64,000 nt of DNA from positions 1-64,000 of the forward strand of contig WQSF01000003.1 of NCBI GenBank assembly GCA_009788065.1, read 5' to 3'. A program made the translations under genes and the position numbers. Below the pieces are notes generated by a model, which saw nothing but the letters and a program-made list of their open reading frames with translations, searched no databases and was not told the DNA's origin. This DNA comes from Treponema sp. GTDB lineage: Bacteria; Spirochaetota; Spirochaetia; Treponematales; Breznakiellaceae. Position 1 is the stretch's first letter, and every line of letters begins with the position of its first letter. Positions 46,962 to 56,236 of this stretch are shown piece by piece.

Positions 46962-49918
46962 GTATTATTAATTCCAAGAACGATCTCTGCACCGGTTGTA
47001 ACAGATGTGTCCGCGAATGTCCTATGGAAACAACCAACATAACCTATCAGGACGAAAACGGAAACATTAAAGTAAAAATAGATCAGGACAAGTGCATTGT
47101 CTGCGGCAGATGCATTTCTGCGTGTAAACACGAGGCAAGATATTATGTTGACGATATCGAAAGATTTTTTAATGATTTAAAAAACGGAGTTCCGATTTCG
47201 CTGATTACAGCTCCGTCGATAAGAACAAATATTCCCCATTACAAAAAGCTTTTTAAATATTTAAAAAATCTCGGCGTAAGGATAATTTACGATGTGTCTT
47301 TAGGCGCGGATATTTGTATCTGGGCTCATGTTAAATATTTTAAGGAACACGGCGTAACGCCTGTAATTACACAGCCGTGCCCCGCGATCGTTTCTTATTG
47401 TGAAATGTACCGGCATGATTTACTGCCGTATCTTTCCGCCGTACACAGTCCTGTCTCGTGCATTTCAATATATATGAAAAAATACAAAGGCATAACAGAC
47501 TCTATCGCGCTTCTTTCGCCGTGTATGGCAAAAACAGGAGAAATAAGGGAAACGGGGTTTGCCGATTACAACATCACATTTGAATACCTTCACAGGTATC
47601 TTGAGGGAAACCATATTACGCTCCCCGATGAAGAAGCGCAGTTTGACAACGATGAAAGCGGTTTAGGCTCAATGTTTCCGATGCCGGGCGGTTTAAAAGA
47701 AAATATTGAATATTTTCTGGGGAAGGAGCTTCATATTACAAAGGCGGAAGGATTTTCCGTTTATAATAAATTGGATACATACTCAAAAACCCCCAAAAAA
47801 TTTCTCCCGGATATTTACGATGTTTTAAACTGCGAAGAAGGCTGTAATATCGGGTCTGCTTACTCATCGGACAGAAATGTTTTTGAGATTGATAAAATAA
47901 TGAGCGACAAGCGAAGAAGGGTGACGCAGGAACAAAAGAAAGAACATTATGACAATATGTATAAGATGTATCAGGACACTCTCAAACTTGATGATTTTAT
48001 AAGAGAGTACAAACCAAAGACAAACATTTTACCCAGGATAGATGACGAAGATATAAAAGCCGCTTTTGAGCGTCTTGGTAAAAATGACTACACAAAGCAG
48101 AACATAGACTGCGGTTCCTGCGGAAGCTATACATGCCGCGATATGGCAAGAAAAATCGCCCTTAATGTAAATATTCCGGTTAACTGTATTTTTAAAACAA
48201 TGGATGATGTCAAGTTTGAACGTGACGAAAATATCCGTAACCACAAACGTGAAAAAGATTTGTATTTTATTCAGGAAAGAAACGAACTTCAGCTTACAAT
48301 GTTAAACGCTGTAGTAAAAGCCACAAAAATAGGTTTATGGGATGTAACAATAATAAATAACGATCCCATGAATCCGGGAAATGTTTTTTCATGGTCGGAT
48401 GAGTTCAGGTTCATGCTTGGATATTCAAATATATACGATTTCCCGAACACATTTGATAGCTGGAACGATAAGCTCCATCCTGATGAAAGGGCGGACGCTC
48501 ATCAGGCTATTTACAATCATTTAAGCGACCCTGAGGGAAAAACACCTTATGATGTGGAATACCGCCTTCTTCACAAGAACGGTGAATATCTTTATTTTCG
48601 CGCGTGCGGCGAATCAATCCGTGACAAGTATGGAAACGCAATACGCATCGCCGGCGCCATAATGGATATAACAGAATCAAAAAAGATTTTATTAAATACC
48701 GAGAAACAACGGAATGAAGCCGAAGAGGCAAGTAAGGCAAAAACCATTTTCCTCAGTAATATGAGCCATGAAATACGAACGCCGTTAAACGCCATTATCG
48801 GGATGACCACAATCGGTAAAATCGCGTCAGATATTGGCAAAAAAGACAACGCATTTTTTAAAATTGAAGGAGCGTCAAAGCATCTTTTAGGCGTAATTAA
48901 TGATATTTTAGACATGTCAAAAATAGAGGCAAATAAACTGGAACTTTCGCCTGTCAGTTTTATATATGACGAATTACTGCAAAAAGTGGCGGACATTGTA
49001 ACTCTGCGTATAGATGAAAAACAGCTTGTATTTATCATGAACACCGATGAAAATGTTCCAAATGTTCTTATTGGAGACGATCAAAGGCTTACGCAGGTTA
49101 TTACAAACCTCCTGTCAAATGCTGTAAAATTTACACCTAACGAAGGTTCGATTCAGCTTGACACACGTCTTTTATCGGAAACAAACGGAATGTGCCGCAT
49201 TGAAATAAGCGTGTCGGATACCGGAATAGGCATAAAGGAAGAGCAAAAATCCCGCTTGTTTGAATCATTTGAACAGGCGGATGCAGGAACTTCGCGTAAC
49301 TTCGGCGGTACGGGGCTTGGTCTTACAATTTCCAAAAGAATAATAGAGCTTATGGACGGTAATATTTCCGTAGAATCACAGCCGGGAAAGGGATCAAAAT
49401 TTATTCTGAATGTTTTATTAAAACGCGGCGAAGATACGGGAAACAGCAGGCAGGATGATGTAGAAACCAGCGGCGATTATACGGATGCTTTTATCGGTAA
49501 AACAATTCTCCTGGCAGAAGACGTGGAAATTAACCGCGAGATAGTAATAATGCTGCTTGAACCGACAAAACTTGCGGTTGAATGCGCCGAAAACGGAGCG
49601 GTTGCGGTAAAAATGTTTACAGAAGCGCCGTATAAATACGATTTAATATTTATGGACATCCAAATGCCCGAGATGGACGGATATCAGGCGACTGTAAAAA
49701 TCAGGGAATACGAGAATAATCTTATCGAAACCAATGCCTCGAGTTTAACCTTCGGCGAAACCAGAAGGGATTTGAGCAAGCAAATCCCGATTGTGGCGAT
49801 GACTGCCAATGTTTTCCGCGAAGATGTTGACAGGTGTTTCGCCGCCGGTATGAACGGACACATCAGAAAACCCATCGACATTGATGAATTGATCGGATTG
49901 TTAAGAAAGTATTTATAA
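46958..49918 (+). CDS. [FeFe]-hydrogenase-domain / PAS / hybrid histidine kinase with receiver domain
   Basis: Two 4Fe-4S motifs (CTGCNRCVRECP, CIVCGRCISACKHE); H-cluster-like TQPCP, LSPCMAKTGE, LNCEEGCNIGS; CGSCGSYTC; PAS; SNMSHEIRTPLNAIIGM; FGGTGLGLTISK; receiver LIFMDIQMPEMDG. Confidence 0.9.
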   Translation: MSIINSKNDLCTGCNRCVRECPMETTNITYQDENGNIKVKIDQDKCIVCGRCISACKHEARYYVDDIERFFNDLKNGVPISLITAPSIRTNIPHYKKLFKYLKNLGVRIIYDVSLGADICIWAHVKYFKEHGVTPVITQPCPAIVSYCEMYRHDLLPYLSAVHSPVSCISIYMKKYKGITDSIALLSPCMAKTGEIRETGFADYNITFEYLHRYLEGNHITLPDEEAQFDNDESGLGSMFPMPGGLKENIEYFLGKELHITKAEGFSVYNKLDTYSKTPKKFLPDIYDVLNCEEGCNIGSAYSSDRNVFEIDKIMSDKRRRVTQEQKKEHYDNMYKMYQDTLKLDDFIREYKPKTNILPRIDDEDIKAAFERLGKNDYTKQNIDCGSCGSYTCRDMARKIALNVNIPVNCIFKTMDDVKFERDENIRNHKREKDLYFIQERNELQLTMLNAVVKATKIGLWDVTIINNDPMNPGNVFSWSDEFRFMLGYSNIYDFPNTFDSWNDKLHPDERADAHQAIYNHLSDPEGKTPYDVEYRLLHKNGEYLYFRACGESIRDKYGNAIRIAGAIMDITESKKILLNTEKQRNEAEEASKAKTIFLSNMSHEIRTPLNAIIGMTTIGKIASDIGKKDNAFFKIEGASKHLLGVINDILDMSKIEANKLELSPVSFIYDELLQKVADIVTLRIDEKQLVFIMNTDENVPNVLIGDDQRLTQVITNLLSNAVKFTPNEGSIQLDTRLLSETNGMCRIEISVSDTGIGIKEEQKSRLFESFEQADAGTSRNFGGTGLGLTISKRIIELMDGNISVESQPGKGSKFILNVLLKRGEDTGNSRQDDVETSGDYTDAFIGKTILLAEDVEINREIVIMLLEPTKLAVECAENGAVAVKMFTEAPYKYDLIFMDIQMPEMDGYQATVKIREYENNLIETNASSLTFGETRRDLSKQIPIVAMTANVFREDVDRCFAAGMNGHIRKPIDIDELIGLLRKYL

Positions 49919-49932
49919 AAGTTTTCTTATAA

Positions 49933-50589
49933 TCAACTGTTATAAATTAAAAGGCTTTTTTCAACCTGGCACATGGGGCATTTGTAGTCGTTCGGAAGAC
50001 TGTCAAACTCTTCCTTGGTCATTTTATGCTCGTAACCGCATATACTGCATTTGAAAAAACCGCCTGATGACTGCGGCTGCTGAATTTCTTCAACATAAGT
50101 TGATGCTGTCTTTGGCGCTTTGCCTTTTATCACCTTATGATAATAATCATAAGTCATCGGCTTTTCGCCGGACAGGTTTTGAGCTTCCTGCACTTCGCCG
50201 ATAAAAATTGTATGCGTGAAATTTTCGAAAAACTCTATAACCTTGCATTGAAGAACGGCTGTTACGCCTTCCTTTACATAAGGAACACCTGACTTTGTTA
50301 AACCCGAAGAGATACCGGAAAATTTATCCTTGTCCTTACTGCAAGAAAATCCGAATGTTCCGATTATGCTTTCTTTGACGCTTTCCGATAAAACTGAAAC
50401 AGAAAACATGCTTGTTTTTTTTATGCACGCATTTGTATAATTTTCTTTATTGACACAAACCGTTACAGTAACAGGTTTCGACGTGGACTGAGAAACGGTT
50501 GTTACAACACATCCCGCGTTTCGCTCGCCGTCTTTAACGCCGATTATATATACCCCGTATGATAATTTGAATAAAGCTGAAATATCCAT
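49933..50589 (-). CDS. Flavin reductase-like protein with C-terminal rubredoxin domain (high-molecular-weight rubredoxin type)
   Basis: N-terminal flavin-reductase fold (LFKLSYGVYIIGVKDGERNAGCVVTTV), C-terminal FKCSICGYEH...YKCPMCQVEKS. Confidence 0.88.
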   Translation of the reverse strand: MDISALFKLSYGVYIIGVKDGERNAGCVVTTVSQSTSKPVTVTVCVNKENYTNACIKKTSMFSVSVLSESVKESIIGTFGFSCSKDKDKFSGISSGLTKSGVPYVKEGVTAVLQCKVIEFFENFTHTIFIGEVQEAQNLSGEKPMTYDYYHKVIKGKAPKTASTYVEEIQQPQSSGGFFKCSICGYEHKMTKEEFDSLPNDYKCPMCQVEKSLLIYNS

Positions 50590-50663
50590 TAAAGACCCCT
50601 CCTGAAGGTAAATATATCTTATAGATATATGATTTGTCAATGAATTATTTTTTTAAAAAAGTA

Positions 50664-50721
50664 TTGACAGATAATTTAAAATATTATACATTTGTTATAG
50701 TTGAACAGTTATTCAACTATA
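50664..50721 (+). promoter_or_regulatory. Candidate promoter and ArsR-type operator for the metal-efflux operon
   Basis: TTGACA at 50664; TACATT at 50687 (17-nt spacing); inverted repeat TATAGTTGAA-CAGTTA-TTCAACTATA at 50696-50721 just upstream of the ArsR ATG (50732). Confidence 0.75.
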
Positions 50722-50731
50722 GGAGCAAAAA

Positions 50732-51088
50732 ATGAAGAAAAACGCGCCTGTCTGCGACTGCGACGTTATTCACGCGGATACGGTTAAAAAAATCCGGGCG
50801 TTAATGCCGGATGAGGAAGATTTTTACGAATTGGCTGATTTATACAAGATGTTTTCTGACAGCACAAGGGTGCGTATTTTATGGGCTCTCTCATGCGGTG
50901 AAATGTGCGTTTGCGATCTGGCGGTTTTACTGGGAATGTCAAAATCCGCCATTTCCCACCAATTAAAATTACTTCGTCTCACAAACCTTGTTAAATACGA
51001 TAAGCAGGGAAAGATTGTTTTTTATTCGCTGGCTGACAGTCATGTAAAGGACATTTTAAAGAAAGGTTTTGAGCACGTTAAGGAGTAA
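50732..51088 (+). CDS. ArsR/SmtB-family metalloregulator (CadC-like)
   Basis: CDCDVIHADTV, ELADLYKMFSDSTRVRILWALSCGEMCVCDLAVLLGMSKSAISHQLKLLR. Confidence 0.92.
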   Translation: MKKNAPVCDCDVIHADTVKKIRALMPDEEDFYELADLYKMFSDSTRVRILWALSCGEMCVCDLAVLLGMSKSAISHQLKLLRLTNLVKYDKQGKIVFYSLADSHVKDILKKGFEHVKE

Positions 51089-51093
51089 ATATT

Positions 51094-52959
51094 ATGAAAT
51101 TCAATTTGTTAAGAATAATTGCAGGAGCGGCAGTTTATGCCGCAGGATTCATACTCAATTTGACTATTCAAAACGAATATATACCGTTCTTAATATTCAC
51201 GACGGCGTATATCATTTTAGGCGTTGATATCGTGTTTAAAGCCTTAAAAAATCTTGTTAAAGGACGGGTTTTTGATGAAAATTTTCTGATGGCTCTTGCG
51301 ACAATCGGCGCTTTTGCGATCGGAGAAACGCCTGAGGCTGTTGGTGTTATGCTGTTTTACCAGATAGGCGAGTATTTTCAGGAATTGGCGGTTGAAAAAT
51401 CAAAAAAATCAATCACCGATTTAATGGATATAAGACCTGATTACGCGAATATTTTAACCGATGACGGTATTTTAAAAGCGGCGCCTGATACTGTAAAAAT
51501 CGGTGATTTAATAATTGTTAAACCCGGCGAAAAAATTCCTCTTGACGGCATAGTAATAAAAGGCTCCTCGATGCTGGACACTTCGGCTTTAACAGGCGAA
51601 TCCGTTCCAAGGAGCGTGAATGTTTCAGGCGAAGTACTGTCGGGATGTATTAACCAGAGCGGAATGTTAACGGTAAAAGTGACAAAACTGTTCGGTGAAT
51701 CCACCGTTTCAAATATAATAAATCTTGTCGAAAACGCTTCAAGCAAGAAGGCGAAAACAGAAAATTTTATTACAAGGTTCGCGCGTATTTATACTCCCGT
51801 TGTAGTAATCCTTGCCGCGCTTCTCGCGTTTTTACCGCCTTTAATTTTTGGAATGGAATGGAGGGTGTGGATACATAGAGCCCTTGTCTTTCTTGTAATT
51901 TCCTGCCCCTGCGCTCTTGTTTTATCGATTCCGATGGGCTTTTTCGCAGGTGTCGGCAAAGCGGCGAAGAACGGTATTCTTGTGAAGGGCGGCAATTACC
52001 TCGAAGCGTTCAGCAGGCTTGAAACCGTAGTGTTTGATAAAACCGGCACTCTTACGCGAGGTGTTTTTAAAGTTACTTCAATTCAAAATAAAAACGGTTT
52101 TGGCGAAGAGGAGCTTCTGGAACTGGCGGCGAACGCGGAATGTTTTTCAAATCACCCGATTGCGTTATCTGTAAGAAATGAGTTTAAAGGTATTATAAAT
52201 AAAGACAATTTAAGCGGATACTCGGAAATCGCTGGTTTCGGAGTAAGCGTTATTTATAACGGCAAACCTGTTTTAGCCGGTAATAAAAATTTAATGGCTG
52301 ATAACGGAATTGATTTTGAAGAATCTGACAGCTCAGGAACAAAGGTGTACGTCGCGTCAGGCGGCGTTTTTGCGGGATGCATTGTAATCTCGGATGAAAT
52401 AAAACCCGATAGTTTCACAGTCGCGCGGGAATTAAAAAAGAGGGGAGTGTCTAAAATATTAATGCTGACGGGAGACAATCCTCAGATCGCAAATATTATT
52501 GCGCAAAAGCTGTCTCTTGACGGTGTATACGCAGGGCTTCTTCCTCAGGAAAAAGTTGAGATTGTAGAAAAGCTGAATCTTAAAAATATAAATGTTAAAA
52601 ACGCGGGAAAACTTGCCTTTGTCGGAGACGGGATAAATGACGCGCCTGTGCTTGCGATGGCTGATATCGGCGTTGCCATGGGCGCTATGGGCTCTGATGC
52701 CGCGATTGAAGCCGCCGATGTTGTGCTTATGACAGACGAGCCGTTAAAATTGACGCAGGCCATAGATATATCAAAATTTACAGGAATGATAGTCAGGCAG
52801 AACATTGTTTTTACGCTGGCGGTTAAAATCGCTTTCCTTGCGCTTGGCGCTTTTGGTATAGCCTCAATGTGGGAAGCCGTTTTTGCGGATGTAGGCGTTT
52901 CTCTTTTGGCGGTTCTTAATTCCATGAGGATAATGAGGTTTAACTTGTCAAACAGATAG
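51094..52959 (+). CDS. Heavy-metal P1B-type ATPase (Cd/Zn/Pb efflux type)
   Basis: CPC motif ISCPCALVLSIPMG, DKTGTLTRG, SNHPIA, GDGINDAPVLAMADIGVAMG; no N-terminal CxxC HMA domain. Confidence 0.93.
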   Translation: MKFNLLRIIAGAAVYAAGFILNLTIQNEYIPFLIFTTAYIILGVDIVFKALKNLVKGRVFDENFLMALATIGAFAIGETPEAVGVMLFYQIGEYFQELAVEKSKKSITDLMDIRPDYANILTDDGILKAAPDTVKIGDLIIVKPGEKIPLDGIVIKGSSMLDTSALTGESVPRSVNVSGEVLSGCINQSGMLTVKVTKLFGESTVSNIINLVENASSKKAKTENFITRFARIYTPVVVILAALLAFLPPLIFGMEWRVWIHRALVFLVISCPCALVLSIPMGFFAGVGKAAKNGILVKGGNYLEAFSRLETVVFDKTGTLTRGVFKVTSIQNKNGFGEEELLELAANAECFSNHPIALSVRNEFKGIINKDNLSGYSEIAGFGVSVIYNGKPVLAGNKNLMADNGIDFEESDSSGTKVYVASGGVFAGCIVISDEIKPDSFTVARELKKRGVSKILMLTGDNPQIANIIAQKLSLDGVYAGLLPQEKVEIVEKLNLKNINVKNAGKLAFVGDGINDAPVLAMADIGVAMGAMGSDAAIEAADVVLMTDEPLKLTQAIDISKFTGMIVRQNIVFTLAVKIAFLALGAFGIASMWEAVFADVGVSLLAVLNSMRIMRFNLSNR

Positions 52960-52998
52960 AAACATTTCATACTAAAAAAGGAAAAGGAGTTTTTATAA

Positions 52999-54270
52999 AT
53001 GCCAAAGACAGGAAAATTAAAAATTTGCGCTGATTATTACATCATGCTTGGTATCTGTCTTTTATTTATTATCATCGCCTTTACTCTTGACGTGCCTGAC
53101 AGGATAATAAACGGATTTATTAAAATCCATACATCAAGAAGCGTATTAATAACGGATTATATCGCGCTTGCGGGAATTGGAGCCGCGCTTGTAAATTCCG
53201 CCATTCTAGTTATTTTTAACCTGTTAATACTTGTTGTTACAAAACGCGAGGCGAACGGAAAAGTAATCGCGGCTCTTTTTCTGACGATCGGGTTTTCATT
53301 ATTCGGTAAAAATATATTAAATACGCTTCCCATAATGGCGGGAGTGTGGATGTACGGAAAAGCGTCGGGAAAAAAATTCAGTGAAATGGCGATATTTGCA
53401 ATGATAAGCACAACGATAGCGCCGATTGTAAGCGAAATCGCGTTCCTATATGAAGATTTTTCGATAATGAGATTTGTTCTCGCGTACACAACCGGAATGT
53501 TCATCGGTTTTATTTTTCCTGTAATAGCGGATTATGTAAAAGGAATGCACAACCATTACTGCCTCTACAACGGCGGGATCGCAGGCGGATTTATCGCGAC
53601 AATGTTCGCCGGATTTTTAAGAAGCATAGGCATTGAAATAATACCTGAAAATTTATGGGATACCGCTTATACAAACCAGCTTGCGATTCTCGCGTATTCA
53701 ATCGCGGCGGTTCTGATCTTTTACGGCATTGTTACAGATAAACCAAAAAATGTAATTAAACAGTACATTGAACTTTTAAAAGAGAAAGACCCCGACGATT
53801 GCGATTATTTAACAAAATATCACAACACTTGTTATGTAAACATCGGTATTATGTGCATAGTGTCTACTACCGTTATGCTGTGTTTGGGGAAACCGATAAA
53901 CGGACCGATTTTAGGCGGAATATTCACAGTTTCCGGTTTCGCCGCATGCGGAAAACATTTAAGGAACGCGATCCCGATTCTCGCGGGAAGTATAATAGCC
54001 GCGCATCTTAACCATCTTGAATTCGATGCGTCTGTAAACACGCTGGCGATTCTTTTTTCGACAGGATTGGCGCCGATTTCAGGAAAGTACGGATGGCATT
54101 GGGGGATTATTACAGGTTTTATGCATGTGTCAATCGCGGTGTTTATAGGAGATGTAAACGGAGGGCTTAATCTTTACAACAACGGATTCGCCGGAAGCTT
54201 TGTCGCGGTGATTATCCTCCCTGTGATCCTCGCTTTTAAAGGTTTTTATTTTAAGATGAAAAATAAATAA
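52999..54270 (+). CDS. DUF1576-like integral membrane protein
   Basis: Multi-TM protein; HNHYCLYNGGIAGGFIATMFAGFLRSIG and LYNNGFAGSFVAVIILPVI. Confidence 0.7.
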   Translation: MPKTGKLKICADYYIMLGICLLFIIIAFTLDVPDRIINGFIKIHTSRSVLITDYIALAGIGAALVNSAILVIFNLLILVVTKREANGKVIAALFLTIGFSLFGKNILNTLPIMAGVWMYGKASGKKFSEMAIFAMISTTIAPIVSEIAFLYEDFSIMRFVLAYTTGMFIGFIFPVIADYVKGMHNHYCLYNGGIAGGFIATMFAGFLRSIGIEIIPENLWDTAYTNQLAILAYSIAAVLIFYGIVTDKPKNVIKQYIELLKEKDPDDCDYLTKYHNTCYVNIGIMCIVSTTVMLCLGKPINGPILGGIFTVSGFAACGKHLRNAIPILAGSIIAAHLNHLEFDASVNTLAILFSTGLAPISGKYGWHWGIITGFMHVSIAVFIGDVNGGLNLYNNGFAGSFVAVIILPVILAFKGFYFKMKNK

Positions 54271-54313
54271 ACTCAGTCTTTACAATTATTAAAGAGTGTA
54301 TCACAATTAAATA

Positions 54314-55255
54314 ATGGAAAATGAAAGCGCGTGTTTCAATACAAATAGAGCGCGTATCATAAAAATCGCTTCGATCACGGCTCTTTTCGGAAATGCCGCT
54401 CTTGCGGCTGTTAAAATCGCCGCTGGTATTATGTCGGGAAGCCATGCGGTTATCGGCGACGGTATTGATTCATCCGTTGATGTAATGATTGCGATCATGT
54501 CTTTAATAGTCGCAAAAATTATTTCACAACCGGCGGATGAGGATCATCCGTGGGGTCACGGCAGAGCGGAGACAATAGCGACCGCAATTCTTTCATTCTT
54601 TCTTTTTTTTGCGGGAGCCCAGCTTGTTTTTAGTTCAGGAAAAGAAATTATTACAGGCGAGCATCGGGAAGTTCCGTCATTGCTTGCCGTAATGGGTACA
54701 TGCGTTTCGATAATCGGAAAATTGCTGCTGGCATGGTCGCAGTACATGATGGGAAAGAGAGCGAACTCTCTGATGCTGAAAGCCAACGCCAAGAACATGA
54801 CCGCCGATGTTTTACTTTCTGCAGGCGTATTGGCGGGTCTTGGGCTTTCGATGTTCTTCAATGTAGGTCTTATAGATTCATGGGCGGCAGTCCTTGTAGG
54901 CTTATGGGTTATAAAATCTGCCCTCGGCATTTTCCTGGAAGTAAACGCGGAGCTTATGGACGGCGGTTCAGACAAGGAATACTACAAGGAAGTTTTTGAC
55001 GCTGTTAAATCAGTAGAAGAAGCCGGAAACCCGCACCGTGTCAGAATGCGCCGTATCGCAGGTCTTTGGGACATTGATATAGACATCGAAGTTCCCCCTA
55101 ATAAAACGGTAATGGAAGCGCACTGGATCGCCTACAAGGTGGAAAACGCAATTAAAGAACGCGTGGAAAACGTATACGATATTATGGTGCATGTAGAACC
55201 GGAAGGAAACATGGAAAACGAAGGTTTCGGCCTCAGCGAAGAAACGTTAACATAA
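54314..55255 (+). CDS. Cation diffusion facilitator family transporter
   Basis: SHAVIGDGIDSSVDVMIAIM, DEDHPWGHGRAETIATAI, C-terminal cytoplasmic domain. Confidence 0.93.
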   Translation: MENESACFNTNRARIIKIASITALFGNAALAAVKIAAGIMSGSHAVIGDGIDSSVDVMIAIMSLIVAKIISQPADEDHPWGHGRAETIATAILSFFLFFAGAQLVFSSGKEIITGEHREVPSLLAVMGTCVSIIGKLLLAWSQYMMGKRANSLMLKANAKNMTADVLLSAGVLAGLGLSMFFNVGLIDSWAAVLVGLWVIKSALGIFLEVNAELMDGGSDKEYYKEVFDAVKSVEEAGNPHRVRMRRIAGLWDIDIDIEVPPNKTVMEAHWIAYKVENAIKERVENVYDIMVHVEPEGNMENEGFGLSEETLT

Positions 55256-55269
55256 TTTTTTGGGGTTGT

Positions 55270-55382
55270 CCAAGAAGTAAGAAATTAACCACAGAGTACA
55301 CGGAGTTTCACGGAGGAAAGATAGTTTTAAACCATAAACTCCGTGTTACTCCGTGACCTCCGTGGTTTCTTATTCTTCTTGA
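55270..55382. repeat. Long imperfect inverted repeat of the CACGGAG/CACAGAG type between convergent genes
   Basis: Left arm caagaagtaagaaattaaccacagagtacacggagtttcacggagg; the reverse complement of the right arm reads caagaagaataagaaaccacggaggtcacggagtaacacggag. Confidence 0.9.
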
Positions 55383-55405
55383 ACTCGTGCTCTTCAAAAA
55401 AATAA

Positions 55406-56224
55406 TTAAAATACAAATCGCGTAACAAATTGGTCAATTAAAATAAGTATGCCTAACACTCCTGTATAAATCGCGAAACCGAAAAGAGATTTTTCTCTGA
55501 TAATTTTTAACATAAATTTGACAGCGAAAAATCCGACTATGGCGGCGGCGATAGTTCCTGTAATAACAGCGCCAAACGGTATACTTGTTTCACTCTGCAC
55601 CGCGCTCCCTTGTATTAAATCCTTTGACTGTAAGACAACCGCCCCCAGTATCGCAGGTATCGACATCAAAAAAGAAAAACGCGCGGCAAAATCGCGATCA
55701 AGCCTGCAAAAAAGCGCGCCTGAAATCGTCGCGCCGGAACGTGAAATCCCCGGCGGAATCGCGAGAGCCTGCATAAAACCGATAAACAGCGCATGAAGCC
55801 ATGTCATGCCGTCCGCCTTTTTTAAATTTATGTCAAGTTTGACGGCGCGCTTTGAAACCAATTCGGCGGCAACAAGCAGAGCGGAGGTGATTAAAAAACA
55901 CCATCCTAAAAATTTCGCGGAAAGAAAAATGCTTTCTATTGAGTCGTTAAAAGCAAGCGCCGCGATTACGGCGGGGATTGTCGCTATAATTAAAAATAAT
56001 GTAAGTTTCTGAACCGGTTTTTTTAATATATCCCAAATGTCTTTCCACAAAACTATAAAAACTGAAATCAATGTTCCCAGATGCAGCATGGTATCAAAAA
56101 ATAAAGAAGGCTCCTTAATATTAAAAATCTTCTGTAATAAAACAAGATGCCCTGAACTGCTGACAGGTAAAAATTCAGTCAGCCCCTGGACAATGCCAAG
56201 AAATACAGCTTCCAATAAATTCAT
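55406..56224 (-). CDS. uppP: Undecaprenyl-diphosphatase
   Basis: GIVQGLTEFLPVSSSGHLVL, GISRSGATISGAL motifs. Confidence 0.95.
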   Translation of the reverse strand: MNLLEAVFLGIVQGLTEFLPVSSSGHLVLLQKIFNIKEPSLFFDTMLHLGTLISVFIVLWKDIWDILKKPVQKLTLFLIIATIPAVIAALAFNDSIESIFLSAKFLGWCFLITSALLVAAELVSKRAVKLDINLKKADGMTWLHALFIGFMQALAIPPGISRSGATISGALFCRLDRDFAARFSFLMSIPAILGAVVLQSKDLIQGSAVQSETSIPFGAVITGTIAAAIVGFFAVKFMLKIIREKSLFGFAIYTGVLGILILIDQFVTRFVF

Positions 56225-56236
56225 AAATTAAATCCT

